Shown here one piece after another: positions 17,236-26,910 of a stretch of 64,000 nt of DNA; position 1 is the stretch's first letter; every line of letters starts with the position of its first letter. Position numbers and translations under genes: made by a program. The notes beneath the pieces were generated by a model. It was not told where the DNA came from and searched no databases. It saw only the letters and a list, made by a program, of their open reading frames with translations. The DNA is taken from the NCBI GenBank assembly GCA_016721925.1, contig JADKHE010000002.1:1-64000 (forward strand), in the 5' to 3' direction. Origin of the DNA: Candidatus Skiveiella danica (GTDB lineage: Bacteria > Pseudomonadota > Gammaproteobacteria > Burkholderiales > Burkholderiaceae_C).

Positions 17236-17768
17236 TGCGGGATTATCGTCTTCGGTCCCACGGTTTCGGACGGCACATCCAGGATCAGCTTCAGTTCCGC
17301 GACCGGCGCCGGAACCTCCCGTCGCGCCCGCAGGCGACCCTGACCGAGTTGGGAAAGATCCGGTTGCCAGCCACCCGCGGTGGTGCCGACGCCCTTGAGC
17401 CAGTCGAACAGGGCCTGAATGGGCAAGGCGGTACCGGTCGCTTCGCGGCTCAGGGCTTCAACCGAGTCCGCCTGATGCGTCGTCTGCCCGGTGCGCAGGC
17501 GGGCATCGCCCGGCGCCCAGCGCATTTCTGCGACGACGTTGCCCAGGGGACTGATCAGGCTCAGTTCGCCGGCGTCCGCCGTTCCCTTGAGTTCAAAAGT
17601 GGCAAAGAAGGCCTGCGGCGGCTCGGTGGCCAGGTTCAATGCCATCCGGCCAGACCAGCTGTCTGAGGGCGGACCCTCGCGCCGGTTTTCAATAGCCGTC
17701 GTGCTGCATCCGGCCAACAGGTGGGCAGCAAGCGCCAGAAGGAAGAAGAGGCGCCGCGCGGCATTCAC
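17232..17768 (-). CDS. lolB: Outer-membrane lipoprotein LolB
   Basis: A 178-residue lipoprotein that receives lipoproteins from LolA and inserts them in the outer membrane. The signal peptide ends in the lipobox LLAGC at residues 17-21. The mature part has SWSGRMAL and FFATFELKG near the start, as in LolB, and ends near residue 170 without extra domains. Sequence conservation of LolB is low, so the call also rests on its position immediately before ispE, overlapping it by four bases, a conserved arrangement. Confidence 0.87.
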   Translation of the reverse strand: MNAARRLFFLLALAAHLLAGCSTTAIENRREGPPSDSWSGRMALNLATEPPQAFFATFELKGTADAGELSLISPLGNVVAEMRWAPGDARLRTGQTTHQADSVEALSREATGTALPIQALFDWLKGVGTTAGGWQPDLSQLGQGRLRARREVPAPVAELKLILDVPSETVGPKTIIPQ

Positions 17769-19492
17769 GGATTCACCTGAAACCGCCTCAGAGTCTCGGT
17801 GAGGGTTTCGCTTTCAGAACCCTCCCGCAAGCCTTCTTTCCAGACCGTCAAGGCCTGCTCGCGCTGACCCGACACCCAGAGCACCTCTCCAAGGTGTGCC
17901 GCGATGTCTGGGTCGGGTCGCGCTTTGTATGCGCTTTGAAGGATCTTCAGCGCTTCGGACGTGTTGCCGCTGCGAAACTCGACCCACCCGAGACTGTCCC
18001 GGATCATGGGGTCATCTGGGGCAAATTCGAGGGCCTTGTTGATCAGTTGCCGGGCTTCGGCCAAGCGGATGTTGCGATCGGCAAATGAGTAGCCGAGCGC
18101 GTTGTAAGCGTGGTGGTAATTCGGTTTCGCAGCAATGAGCGCACGCAACAGCCGCTCCATGGCTTCAAAGTTGCCCATTTTTTCGGCCACAAGCGCCTGG
18201 TCGTAGAGGAGCTCGTGGTCTTCGGGCTTGCGCTGGATGGCGGCGCCGAGCAATTCGTACGCCTCCACCAGTTTTCCGTTCTCGCGCAGCAATTGCACCT
18301 CCGCCATCAGCCTTGTGCGCTCGTCGGCGGGTGTTGCCGCTGGCCAGGCTTGTATCAGCTCGCGAGCCTGCTCCATGCGGCCCTGCCGCGCGAGGAGCTG
18401 GGCACGTCGGGTCGTAATAATGATTCTGTCGCCCGGGTTCTCGATCCTCTCCAGCCACTTCTCGGCCAAGGCGAAGTTCTTGCGCTTCTCGGCGATCTGG
18501 GAAAGACCGAGAAATGCCTCAGTCTGGGCGCGCTGCTGTGCATCCGAGGTGGGATTGGGAGTGACCTCCAGGTAGCGACCCAGCGACATCTGCGCCGGCT
18601 CCAGGCGGTTCTCCTGGAGTTGCAGGAGTCCCAGGGTGAGCCAGGCAGGTGCGTACGCGGGGCGCTCCTTGGTCAGCAACTCGAGCTGATGAAGGGCATC
18701 CGCGGGCCGTTGCGCGTCCAGAAGCACACGGGCATATGCCATGCGGACTTCTGGTGTCGGATTCTTTTCCAGGACGCTTCGGACCAGGGGTTCGGCAAGA
18801 GGTTGGCCGGGTGCCATCAACTCCAGCGCCAGCAAGGCCGCATCTTCATCACCCGCATCGATTCCCACAGCTTTGCGAGCCGCGTCAAGTGCACCTGCAG
18901 TCTCGCCGGCCATTGCACGCATCCGTCCAATGGCGACCCAGGCCGCAGCTCCGGTCTCTTTTCGATTCAGGTGATCGGCCAAGGCCTGCTCGACGACGCG
19001 AGCCGCCATCTTCTTGTCGGTCACCCGCATGAACCCGCGCGGAATCGCGGCGATGATGCCGGCGCGATCCCGCAGGGGTGTGGCAGCCAATTCCGAAGCC
19101 AGGAGGGCGCCGACATCGGACAGGCGGTTCAACGCCAGCATCAATTGCAGGGTGGTCCGCTTCGCCTCGCGGGATTCCGGTTGGGCCTGCATCCAGGCTC
19201 TTACCGCCTGCAGGGCGGCTTCCCCGGCCCGTGATTGAACGGCGACGGTTACGGCGCGCTGGTACAAATCCGGGTCATTCGTCTTGCGCGCGGCATCCAG
19301 CAGCAGCGAATAGCCGGCTCCGGGATCTCCGTCCTGGACATTGAGTTCGCCGAGCAGCAGCTGATAGAAAAGCGAGGCATCCATTGCCGAGGCGCGCACC
19401 GCGTTCTTGCCATCGTCTCCTGCGGAGGCTGACTGCGCGAAGGTCCCCAAGGGAAGCAGCAGGACGGCAAGGATACAGAATACGGACTTCAT
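17765..19492 (-). CDS. TPR-repeat exported protein
   Basis: A 575-residue protein with a signal peptide (MKSVFCILAVLLLPLGTFAQ) and many tetratricopeptide repeats. Clear repeat units occur near residues 280-310 (YAPAWLTLGLLQLQENRLEPA) and 465-490 (YHHAYNALGYSFADRNIRLAEA) and 500-530. It probably acts as a periplasmic or outer-membrane scaffold. It overlaps lolB by four bases and starts the lolB-ispE operon, so a role linked to envelope assembly is plausible. The start at 19492 places the signal peptide first. Confidence 0.85.
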   Translation of the reverse strand: MKSVFCILAVLLLPLGTFAQSASAGDDGKNAVRASAMDASLFYQLLLGELNVQDGDPGAGYSLLLDAARKTNDPDLYQRAVTVAVQSRAGEAALQAVRAWMQAQPESREAKRTTLQLMLALNRLSDVGALLASELAATPLRDRAGIIAAIPRGFMRVTDKKMAARVVEQALADHLNRKETGAAAWVAIGRMRAMAGETAGALDAARKAVGIDAGDEDAALLALELMAPGQPLAEPLVRSVLEKNPTPEVRMAYARVLLDAQRPADALHQLELLTKERPAYAPAWLTLGLLQLQENRLEPAQMSLGRYLEVTPNPTSDAQQRAQTEAFLGLSQIAEKRKNFALAEKWLERIENPGDRIIITTRRAQLLARQGRMEQARELIQAWPAATPADERTRLMAEVQLLRENGKLVEAYELLGAAIQRKPEDHELLYDQALVAEKMGNFEAMERLLRALIAAKPNYHHAYNALGYSFADRNIRLAEARQLINKALEFAPDDPMIRDSLGWVEFRSGNTSEALKILQSAYKARPDPDIAAHLGEVLWVSGQREQALTVWKEGLREGSESETLTETLRRFQVNP

Positions 19493-19531
19493 CGACTCAT
19501 AATAATCCAAGGGCTTCGGCCCTGTCGTGCC

Positions 19532-20350
19532 ATGCCAGAATTACCCGAGGTTGAGGTCACGCGAAGGAGTTTTTCCGAACGCATCGCCGGCGCGCGCATT
19601 CGGGCGGTTCGTTTGGGCAAGCCGTTGCGCTGGCCGCTGGGCGAAGCTGCGGACACACTGTGCGGACTCGCCGTTCTGGCAGTCCGACGCCGGGGCAAAT
19701 ACCTTTTGCTGGACCTGTCGGAAGGCTGGTTGTTGCTGATTCATCTGGGCATGTCGGGCAGTCTCCAGTTCTCCAATGATTTACCCCCGGGCGGTTCCCA
19801 CGATCACTTCGATCTGGTGACAACCGCCGGAACCTTGCGATTGCATGACCCGCGCCGGTTTGGCGCCGTGGTCCTCACAACGGGGCAGACGTCCGCGACC
19901 GCCATCAAGTTGCTTGGGCGGCTGGGCGTTGAGCCGCTTGAAGACGATTTCACGGCAACCGCCTTTCACGTGGCCCTGAAGACCCGCAGTGCGGCCATCA
20001 AGCAGGTGTTGTTAACCGGTGATGTCGTTGTGGGCGTCGGCAACATTTATGCGTCCGAAGCGCTTTTTCTTGCGGGCATACGGCCCACAGTGCGGGCTTC
20101 GCGGATCACCGCAGCGCGCGCTGAAAGGCTTCGCGCAGCCATTCGCGACGTCCTGGCGAGGGCGTTAGAGCAGGGAGGAAGCACGCTGCGGAACTTTTCC
20201 AGTGCCGATGGCCAGGTCGGGCACTTCCAGTCGGAAGCGATGGTTTATGGGCGTGCCGGGCAGGCCTGTCGGCAATGCGCCAGTCCGATCCTTCAGATCC
20301 GTCAGGGCCAGCGGTCGACCTTTTATTGCAAGGTGTGTCAGCGAACGTAG
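19532..20350 (+). CDS. mutM: Formamidopyrimidine-DNA glycosylase
   Basis: A 272-residue base-excision repair glycosylase that removes 8-oxoguanine. The catalytic N-terminus MPELPEVE is intact (P1 after Met removal and E2). The middle segment GVGNIYASEALFLAGI is the helix-two-turn-helix region, and the C-terminal zinc finger is CRQC...CKVC. It is divergent from the TPR gene and upstream of a GTPase gene and mutY, its functional partner against 8-oxoguanine. Confidence 0.97.
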   Translation: MPELPEVEVTRRSFSERIAGARIRAVRLGKPLRWPLGEAADTLCGLAVLAVRRRGKYLLLDLSEGWLLLIHLGMSGSLQFSNDLPPGGSHDHFDLVTTAGTLRLHDPRRFGAVVLTTGQTSATAIKLLGRLGVEPLEDDFTATAFHVALKTRSAAIKQVLLTGDVVVGVGNIYASEALFLAGIRPTVRASRITAARAERLRAAIRDVLARALEQGGSTLRNFSSADGQVGHFQSEAMVYGRAGQACRQCASPILQIRQGQRSTFYCKVCQRT

Positions 20351-20403
20351 GACTTCGGACAGGCAAGACGCGGTGTTATATTGATTTGCTAGCGGGAGGC
20401 GTC

Positions 20404-22365
20404 GTGGCGGCATCATTCAACCAACAGTTCGACCAGCATGGTGCATGGCGCCGGGAGTTCAGCCTGCGCCTGAAGTTGCTGGGCGACTGGATGAAGGATC
20501 ATGAGCTGCTCGATGCGGCGCTGCAAGACCGCCTCCAGCGTCTGGAAACCCAGGTTCGTGCCGACAAGGTCATGGTGGCCTTTGTTGCTGAGTTCTCTCG
20601 GGGCAAGTCCGAGCTGATCAACGCGATGTTTTTTTCCGACTACGGTCGGCGCATCATGCCGGCGAGCGCTGGGCGCACGACCATGTGTCCGACCGAGATC
20701 GGATATGACCCGGATGTGCCTCCCTGTTTGCGGCTGTTGCCGATCGAAACGCGACTGCAGCCCCAAGCCTTGATGGAATGGCGTTTGGTGCCGGAAAAGT
20801 GGAACCGCATCGACCTGGACGTCACCAACGCTGAACAACTCGCCGGTGCGATGGAGAAAGTGGCTGAAACGCTCCGAGTCACTCCGGACGAAGCCCGCGC
20901 GCTCGGCTTCTGGCATGACGACGCTCCCGCTGACAACCCCTTGCCTGACGCGCAGGGCATGGTGCAGGTGCCGAAGTGGCGTCACGCCCTGATCAACATG
21001 GCTCACCCGCTCCTCAAGCAGGGGCTGGTTGTTCTTGATACACCGGGGCTGAATGCCATTGGTGCCGAGCCCGAGTTGACCGTGAACCTGATTCCACAGG
21101 CGCAGGCGGCTGTGTTCATCCTGGCGGCCGACACCGGCGTCACCAAATCCGATCTGGCGATCTGGCGCGAGCACCTTGCAACGCAGACCGACGCAGTGGC
21201 CGCACGTATCGTGGTTCTCAATAAGATAGACACGATGTGGGATGCGCTCAGCACGCCAGAGGGTGTTCTGGCGCAGATTGACCGACAGTGCGCGACATCC
21301 GCAGAGATCCTGGGGGTACCTTTGTCGCAGGTAATTGCGGTATCCGCGCAGAAGGGACTTCTGGCAAAAGTCAATGGCGACAAAATGCTGCTAGCGGCGA
21401 GCCGGCTGCCCGTTCTCGAGCAGGCCTTAGGTGAGGGGTTACTGGGGCAGCGTCAGCATATTTTGCAGGCGACTGTTTTGGCCGGGGTTGCAGATTTGCG
21501 TTCCGAGGCGGGCCGAGTCATTACGATTCGTCGGCGGGATCTGGCGGAACAGGTTCAAGAGCTCAAGGGCCTGCAGGGCAAGAACTTCACGGTCATCCGG
21601 CAGATGCGCAACCGAATCGAGCAGGAGCAGGCCGAGTTCGGCGGCAGCGCGACGCGCATTCATGCCCTGCGGTCGGTCCATCTGAAGATGCTGCGCGATG
21701 TTTACGGGGTGCTTGGAACGGGCGCGCTGAAGGCTGAACTCGCCGAACTGAACTCCACGCTGAAGCAACCGGGTATCAAGTTTGGTGTCAAGAAAGCCTA
21801 CGGGCAGACATTTGATCGGTTGCGGGCAAACCTGCGGCAAGTCCAGGGATTCAACACCGAGATTCATTCCATGCTCGGTGGGACTTTTCTGCAGTTGAAT
21901 ACGGAGTTTGGATTTTCTTTGCATTTGCCAAAGGCGTTTGATCTGGCTTCGCACCTGCGTGATCTGGATAGCGTTGAGCGCGGGCACGTCCAGTATCTGT
22001 CTGTCGGAAATTCCATCAGGCTGGCACAGCCCGAATTCGCGGATCGACTGGTACGGGCGTTGGCGACGCGGGTTCGGTCGATTTTCGAAGCCGTGCAGAC
22101 CGAAATGGAGGCTTGGAACAAGTCAGCCATGGCTCAGCTTGACGTGCAGTTGCGCGAGAGGCGACGTAACTTCGAAAGAAGAATCGAGGCCATCGAGCGC
22201 ATTCAACAGGCCGCAGGTGGACTGGATGAGAGGATTGAAGAGATCCGAACCCAAGAGGGCGCTTTCGTCCAGCTCGACACACGCCTGAACGAGTTGGTTG
22301 CCCAGTTCGCTCGGGAGCCAGGCCACGCACCCGGCGAGCAACGGACCCACGCTTTGCCCCATTGA
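20404..22365 (+). CDS. Dynamin-family GTPase
   Basis: A 653-residue predicted large GTPase. The G1 loop reads AEFSRGKS, the dynamin-type variant; G3 is DTPG in VVLDTPGLNAIG; G4 is NKID. Long helical regions with glutamine- and arginine-rich coiled coil follow from about residue 330 to 640. I chose the GTG at 20404 because it has a well-placed GGGAGG four bases before it. Bacterial dynamin-like proteins act on membranes. The gene lies between mutM and mutY, an arrangement I recall from other Comamonadaceae. Confidence 0.87.
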   Translation: MAASFNQQFDQHGAWRREFSLRLKLLGDWMKDHELLDAALQDRLQRLETQVRADKVMVAFVAEFSRGKSELINAMFFSDYGRRIMPASAGRTTMCPTEIGYDPDVPPCLRLLPIETRLQPQALMEWRLVPEKWNRIDLDVTNAEQLAGAMEKVAETLRVTPDEARALGFWHDDAPADNPLPDAQGMVQVPKWRHALINMAHPLLKQGLVVLDTPGLNAIGAEPELTVNLIPQAQAAVFILAADTGVTKSDLAIWREHLATQTDAVAARIVVLNKIDTMWDALSTPEGVLAQIDRQCATSAEILGVPLSQVIAVSAQKGLLAKVNGDKMLLAASRLPVLEQALGEGLLGQRQHILQATVLAGVADLRSEAGRVITIRRRDLAEQVQELKGLQGKNFTVIRQMRNRIEQEQAEFGGSATRIHALRSVHLKMLRDVYGVLGTGALKAELAELNSTLKQPGIKFGVKKAYGQTFDRLRANLRQVQGFNTEIHSMLGGTFLQLNTEFGFSLHLPKAFDLASHLRDLDSVERGHVQYLSVGNSIRLAQPEFADRLVRALATRVRSIFEAVQTEMEAWNKSAMAQLDVQLRERRRNFERRIEAIERIQQAAGGLDERIEEIRTQEGAFVQLDTRLNELVAQFAREPGHAPGEQRTHALPH

Positions 22366-22375
22366 AACCTGGTGC

Positions 22376-23425
22376 ATGAGTTCCAGTGGAAACGACTTCG
22401 CATCGGTGGTCATCCGATGGCAGAGAGATCACGGGCGCCATGACTTGCCGTGGCAGCAGACCCGTGATCCCTATCCCGTCTGGCTGTCGGAAATCATGCT
22501 GCAACAAACCCAGGTTGGCACGGTCAAGGCCTATTACGCCCGCTTCCTCGAGCGGTTTCCCGATATGGATGCTTTGGCCGCCGCCGACCTCGACGAGGTG
22601 CTATCGGTCTGGAGTGGGTTAGGCTATTACAGTCGTGCACGCAATCTTCATCGGTGCGCACAGGCGGTACGAGACCGATTTGGCGGAAAGTGGCCCCGTT
22701 CTCCCGATGTGCTTGAGACCTTACCGGGGATTGGGCGTTCAACGGCCGCCGCCATTGCCGCCTTCTGTTTCGGGGAGCGTGTGGCCATCCTGGACGGAAA
22801 CGTCAGGCGGGTGCTCTCACGCGTCCTCGGATTTGACTCGGACCTGTCGAAGGCGGCGAATCAGCGCGCCCTGTGGGCCTTGGCCGAGCAGCTTCTTCCG
22901 GTTGATCATCTCCGCCAGACCATGCCGGCGTACACCCAGGGTCTCATGGATATCGGGGCGACGGTGTGTCGCGCTCGCGGCCCCGACTGTGGCGCCTGCC
23001 CGGCGGCCTCCGTCTGCGTCGCCCGCCGTGCTGGAGATCCGCACGCCTATCCTGTCAGGAGCCGAAGGCTGTCCAGAAGTGCGCAGTCTCTCTGGTTGCT
23101 TTGGGCGGTTCGAGCCGATGGTTCGGTATGGCTTGAGCGACGACCGACGCCTGGCGTCTGGGCCGGACTGTATTGCCTGCCGGTGTTCACGTCATGGGAT
23201 GCATTGACGTCGTCTGTCGCGGCTCCTGGATCTGCGACCCTCGAATGCCTGCCTGTTGTGGTGCACGCGCTGACCCACAAGGATCTGAGTTTGCACCCGG
23301 TACGGATTCCAATGGCAGGAGGTCAATTGACGCCAGGTGATGGCGGTGAATGGTTCAGCGCCGCACGATGGCCGGGTCTCGGCCTGCCGGCTCCGATCAG
23401 GAAGATCCTCAGCGCTGCCGGTTGA
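22376..23425 (+). CDS. mutY: A/G-specific adenine glycosylase
   Basis: A 349-residue glycosylase removing adenine opposite 8-oxoguanine. The helix-hairpin-helix LPGIGRSTAAAI and the catalytic aspartate in VAILDGNVRRVL are present. The iron-sulphur cluster cysteines are in VCRARGPDCGACPAASVC. The C-terminal NUDIX-like domain that recognises 8-oxoguanine starts near residue 230. The start at 22376 (MSSSGNDF) is just after the GTPase stop at 22365; a longer frame upstream overlaps that gene. Confidence 0.95.
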   Translation: MSSSGNDFASVVIRWQRDHGRHDLPWQQTRDPYPVWLSEIMLQQTQVGTVKAYYARFLERFPDMDALAAADLDEVLSVWSGLGYYSRARNLHRCAQAVRDRFGGKWPRSPDVLETLPGIGRSTAAAIAAFCFGERVAILDGNVRRVLSRVLGFDSDLSKAANQRALWALAEQLLPVDHLRQTMPAYTQGLMDIGATVCRARGPDCGACPAASVCVARRAGDPHAYPVRSRRLSRSAQSLWLLWAVRADGSVWLERRPTPGVWAGLYCLPVFTSWDALTSSVAAPGSATLECLPVVVHALTHKDLSLHPVRIPMAGGQLTPGDGGEWFSAARWPGLGLPAPIRKILSAAG

Positions 23426-23440
23426 CCGCTCAACGCCAGC

Positions 23441-24304
23441 TTACCTGGCGTCCAGTTCCCGGTGACGTTTCAAGGTCGTCCATACAGGCGAGAAATGGCG
23501 GACCAGTTGTTCAACCAGAAAGACAGAGCGGTGCTGTCCGCCGGTGCAGCCGATCGCCACCGTGACGTAGCTACGGTGGTCGCGTGCCAGCGCCTGCAAC
23601 CAGAAATCCAGAAAATCACGAATATGGAGTTCCATCCTTCGGACATCCTCGTGCTGCTGCAAGTAGGCGGCCACGGGTTCGTCCCGCCCCGTCAGGTTGC
23701 GCAATCCTGTTTCATAGTGGGGATTGGGCAGCATCCTGACGTCGAACACGTAATCGGCATCGACCGGTATTCCCCGTTTGAAGGCGAATGACTCGAACAC
23801 GAGAGTCAGCTGGGCAACCGGAGCCGAAATCAGCGCCTTGATGTAGCCCTGCAATTGCGACGATCGGATGATGCTGGTATCGATCACATGAGCGTGTTCG
23901 CGAAGTGTGCCGAGCAACTCGCGCTCGAGCTCGATGGCCTCGACCAGTGCGTGTTGAGCGTCTGCATCGTCGCTGCGGGACAGGGGGTGGCGGCGCCGGG
24001 TTTCCGAATAGCGGTGAACCAGCGTCTCGGTCATGGCGTCAAGGAACAAGGATCTGACGCTGATGCCGCGCTTGCGAAGGTCGGCCAGTTGTTCGGGAAC
24101 AAGCGGCAAGGACGCGGCACTGCGCACATCCATGGCAATGGCCACCTTGCGACCGCGTGGATGTTGTTCAAGCTCGACGAAAGGCAGGAGAAGCTCAGGC
24201 GGCAGGTTGTCGACGCAATAGTAGCCCGCGTCTTCCAGTGCATGCAAGGCCACGGACTTGCCAGAGCCGGACATGCCAGTGATGAGGACCACTTCAAGTG
24301 TCAT
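23441..24304 (-). CDS. rapZ: RNase adapter protein RapZ
   Basis: A 287-residue P-loop protein of the RapZ/YvcJ family. Walker A is ITGMSGSGKS near residue 8. The C-terminal domain contains IGCTGGQHRSV, which is the family signature near the end. In Enterobacteria RapZ directs RNase E to the small RNA GlmZ and so controls amino-sugar synthesis; in betaproteobacteria the role is less clear. It overlaps recN by four bases (ATGA), which fixes the start. Confidence 0.95.
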   Translation of the reverse strand: MTLEVVLITGMSGSGKSVALHALEDAGYYCVDNLPPELLLPFVELEQHPRGRKVAIAMDVRSAASLPLVPEQLADLRKRGISVRSLFLDAMTETLVHRYSETRRRHPLSRSDDADAQHALVEAIELERELLGTLREHAHVIDTSIIRSSQLQGYIKALISAPVAQLTLVFESFAFKRGIPVDADYVFDVRMLPNPHYETGLRNLTGRDEPVAAYLQQHEDVRRMELHIRDFLDFWLQALARDHRSYVTVAIGCTGGQHRSVFLVEQLVRHFSPVWTTLKRHRELDAR

Positions 24305-25983
24305 GGCGTCACGAAATGAGCGGTTCCCTCGCCGCCTCGGCCCCATTCCAGCATCTCGCGCGCATGCGCGAGTGATGCCGCCGAACCTAGCCTTCCACCG
24401 ATCATGCGGGCAATCTCAGTGATGCGTTGTCCTTCAACAACTTCGTTGACCGAACTTGCAATGGTTCCCGATGCTTCCTGTTTGGTGACCACCAGATGGT
24501 GATCGGCACATGCGGCCACCTGTGGTAGGTGGGTGACAGCAAGAACCTGGCGGTCCTTGCCCAATTGCCGCATCAGGCGTCCGACGGTCTGGGCAACCGT
24601 GCCGCCAATCCCGGCGTCAACTTCGTCGAAGATCAGCGCCTGGACCTCGCCCAGCTGGCTGGTCGTTACGGCGATGGCCAGTGCAATCCGGGACAGTTCT
24701 CCGCCAGACGCGACCTTGCCGACAGGCCGTGGCGCCGCGCCAGCGTGCCCTGCGACGAGGAACGAAACCTCATCGAGCCCGCTTGCCGTAGGTTGCACGC
24801 TTGGGGACAGTGCCACTTCGAAACGTCCGCCCTGCATGCCCAGTTCCTGTATCAGTGCCGAAACCGCGTGGGCCAGTCGGGGCGCCGCGTGCTGGCGGCT
24901 CTCTGACAGCTTCTTCGCCTCCTTGAGATACTTCTCGCGGGCATTGTTCTCGTTCGCTTCCAGCGTCGCGATGTCGGCTTGGCTGTCGAATTGCGCCCTT
25001 TTTTGCCGCCACGACGCGGCCAGTCCGTACAGATCTCTCGGCTCCTGTCTATACCGGCGGGCAAGCGCAATCCACTGAGTGATGCGTTGGTCAAGCTGCT
25101 GCAGCCGTTCGGGGTCCGGGTTGGCATTTCGCAGATAGGCGTGAAGGGAGTGCGCCACATCTTCAGCCTGTTCGAGGCTGGATCGAAGCACATCCGCGAG
25201 CTCTTGAAATGCAGGTTCTACGTGTGTCTGCGAATCCAGCAAGCCTTTGGCCCGCGAAAGCCCTGAAAGCGCGCCGGTCTCGTCATTTTCCAGGCGATCC
25301 AGAGCGCTGTGGGCAGTCTCGATGAGTGTCTGGGCATGGGCAAGACGAGAATGGCCGAGATTGAGTTCTTCCCACTCTGACTCGCCTGGGGCGAGCTTTT
25401 CAATCTCGCTGATCTGCCAGTCGAGGCGTTCAAGCTCCTCCTGCGCGGACGCCAGGGCGGTGCGACCGTCCAGCAGTGCCTTTTGAGCTTTTTTCCATTC
25501 TTGCCAGAAGATGGCCACCGTGTCCGAACGCAAGCCCGCATAGCCATCCAGCAGTTCTCGAACAGTGTCAGGACGGGTCAGACTCTGCCAGGCATGCTGT
25601 CCATGGATGTCCAGCAGGTAATTGCCTAGCTCACGCAACTGGGTGGCCGTGGCGACTGAACCGTTGATCCAGGCTCGGCTTTTCCCCTGGCTGTCAATCA
25701 CACGCCTCAGCAACAGGACTTCGGCCAGCTCGAATCCGCCTTGCTCAAGCCAGGGGTGACAAGTGGCTGGGCAATCGAATTCAGCACTGATCTCAGTGCG
25801 CGTGGCGCCTTCCCGTATAAACCCATTGTCTGACCGGGCGCCCAGTGCAAGCTGAATGGCGTCGACAAGGATTGACTTTCCAGCGCCGGTCTCACCCGTC
25901 AGTGCGGTGAACCCCTGTGATAGATCAAGGGCAAGCTCCTTCACGATGACAAAGTCGCGCAAGCAGATGCTTCGTAGCCCCAC
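24301..25983 (-). CDS. recN: DNA repair protein RecN
   Basis: A 560-residue SMC-like ATPase for double-strand break repair. Walker A is TGETGAGKSIL near residue 30; long coiled coils fill the middle; the C-terminal signature is VASGGELSRIALAI followed by Walker B ALIFDEVDAGIGG. It lies between nadK (two bases upstream) and rapZ (four-base overlap), forming a tight leftward operon. Confidence 0.96.
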   Translation of the reverse strand: MGLRSICLRDFVIVKELALDLSQGFTALTGETGAGKSILVDAIQLALGARSDNGFIREGATRTEISAEFDCPATCHPWLEQGGFELAEVLLLRRVIDSQGKSRAWINGSVATATQLRELGNYLLDIHGQHAWQSLTRPDTVRELLDGYAGLRSDTVAIFWQEWKKAQKALLDGRTALASAQEELERLDWQISEIEKLAPGESEWEELNLGHSRLAHAQTLIETAHSALDRLENDETGALSGLSRAKGLLDSQTHVEPAFQELADVLRSSLEQAEDVAHSLHAYLRNANPDPERLQQLDQRITQWIALARRYRQEPRDLYGLAASWRQKRAQFDSQADIATLEANENNAREKYLKEAKKLSESRQHAAPRLAHAVSALIQELGMQGGRFEVALSPSVQPTASGLDEVSFLVAGHAGAAPRPVGKVASGGELSRIALAIAVTTSQLGEVQALIFDEVDAGIGGTVAQTVGRLMRQLGKDRQVLAVTHLPQVAACADHHLVVTKQEASGTIASSVNEVVEGQRITEIARMIGGRLGSAASLAHAREMLEWGRGGEGTAHFVTP

Positions 25984-25985
25984 TG

Positions 25986-26882
25986 TCAGGATCCTCCTTC
26001 GTTCCAGTGGAGCTTCTCTCGAAGGGTATCGAAGTAGCTCCAGCCACGCGGATGCAGGAATCGCACACTGTGCTTGGATCGCCGCACGGTGATCCGGTCG
26101 CCGTGGAGGAGTGAGGCCAGGGACTGCATGTCGAAATTGGCGCTGGCATCGCGGCCAGCGACGATTTCGATGGCGACCTCCGTGTCATCAGACAGAACAA
26201 TCGGGCGGTTGGACAAGGTGTGGGGCGCGATGGGCACCAACACCCAGCCTGGGATGGAAGGGTGCAGAAGCGGTCCGCCGGCTGAGAGCGCATAGGCTGT
26301 TGCACCGGTCGGGGTGGCGATGATCAGTCCATCGGCGCGCTGATTGGCCACGAAGTGACCTCCCACTTCGACCCGCAATTCGACCATGCCGGAAATGGCG
26401 CCGCGATTGACCACGACATCGTTCATTGCCAGTACGTCGAATACACAGTGGCCGTCGCGCATCACGCGCGCGTGCATGAGGCTGCGGCGATCCTCGACGT
26501 ATTCCCCTCGCAGCATGGGCGTCAAGGTTGCCCTGAATTTTTCCAGTGATATGTCAGTGATGAAACCGAGACGGCCCTGGTTGATTCCGATCAATGGCAC
26601 GCCGAAGGGGGCGAGCTGCCGGCCAATACCCAGCATCGTCCCATCACCGCCGACAACCAGTCCCAAGTCGCAGCGCGCGCCAATCTCCGGCACATTGACC
26701 AGCGGGTAGCCCGCCAGGCTCGCATTGTTCGCTGTTTCGCGCTCCACCAGGATCTCGCATCCTTGCGCAGCCAGATATTCCGCGATGTCTTCCAGCACGC
26801 GTCGCATGGCGTCGGACTGCCGGCCGGAAAGGCTGGCATGGTACTTACCAATCAGCGCCACGTGGCGGAATATTGAATTCAT
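25986..26882 (-). CDS. nadK: NAD kinase
   Basis: A 298-residue NAD kinase making NADP. The family motif VVGGDGTMLGIG is present near residue 70, followed by GINQGRLGFITD and the TPTGATAYALSAGGPLLHP loop. The start at 26882 (MNSIFRHV) is preferred to the ATG two codons upstream. It is divergent from hrcA, with only 28 bases between the start codons, so the promoters must overlap. Confidence 0.96.
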   Translation of the reverse strand: MNSIFRHVALIGKYHASLSGRQSDAMRRVLEDIAEYLAAQGCEILVERETANNASLAGYPLVNVPEIGARCDLGLVVGGDGTMLGIGRQLAPFGVPLIGINQGRLGFITDISLEKFRATLTPMLRGEYVEDRRSLMHARVMRDGHCVFDVLAMNDVVVNRGAISGMVELRVEVGGHFVANQRADGLIIATPTGATAYALSAGGPLLHPSIPGWVLVPIAPHTLSNRPIVLSDDTEVAIEIVAGRDASANFDMQSLASLLHGDRITVRRSKHSVRFLHPRGWSYFDTLREKLHWNEGGS

Positions 26883-26910
26883 TCGCAAATTACATCATTA
26901 AAATGAATTC

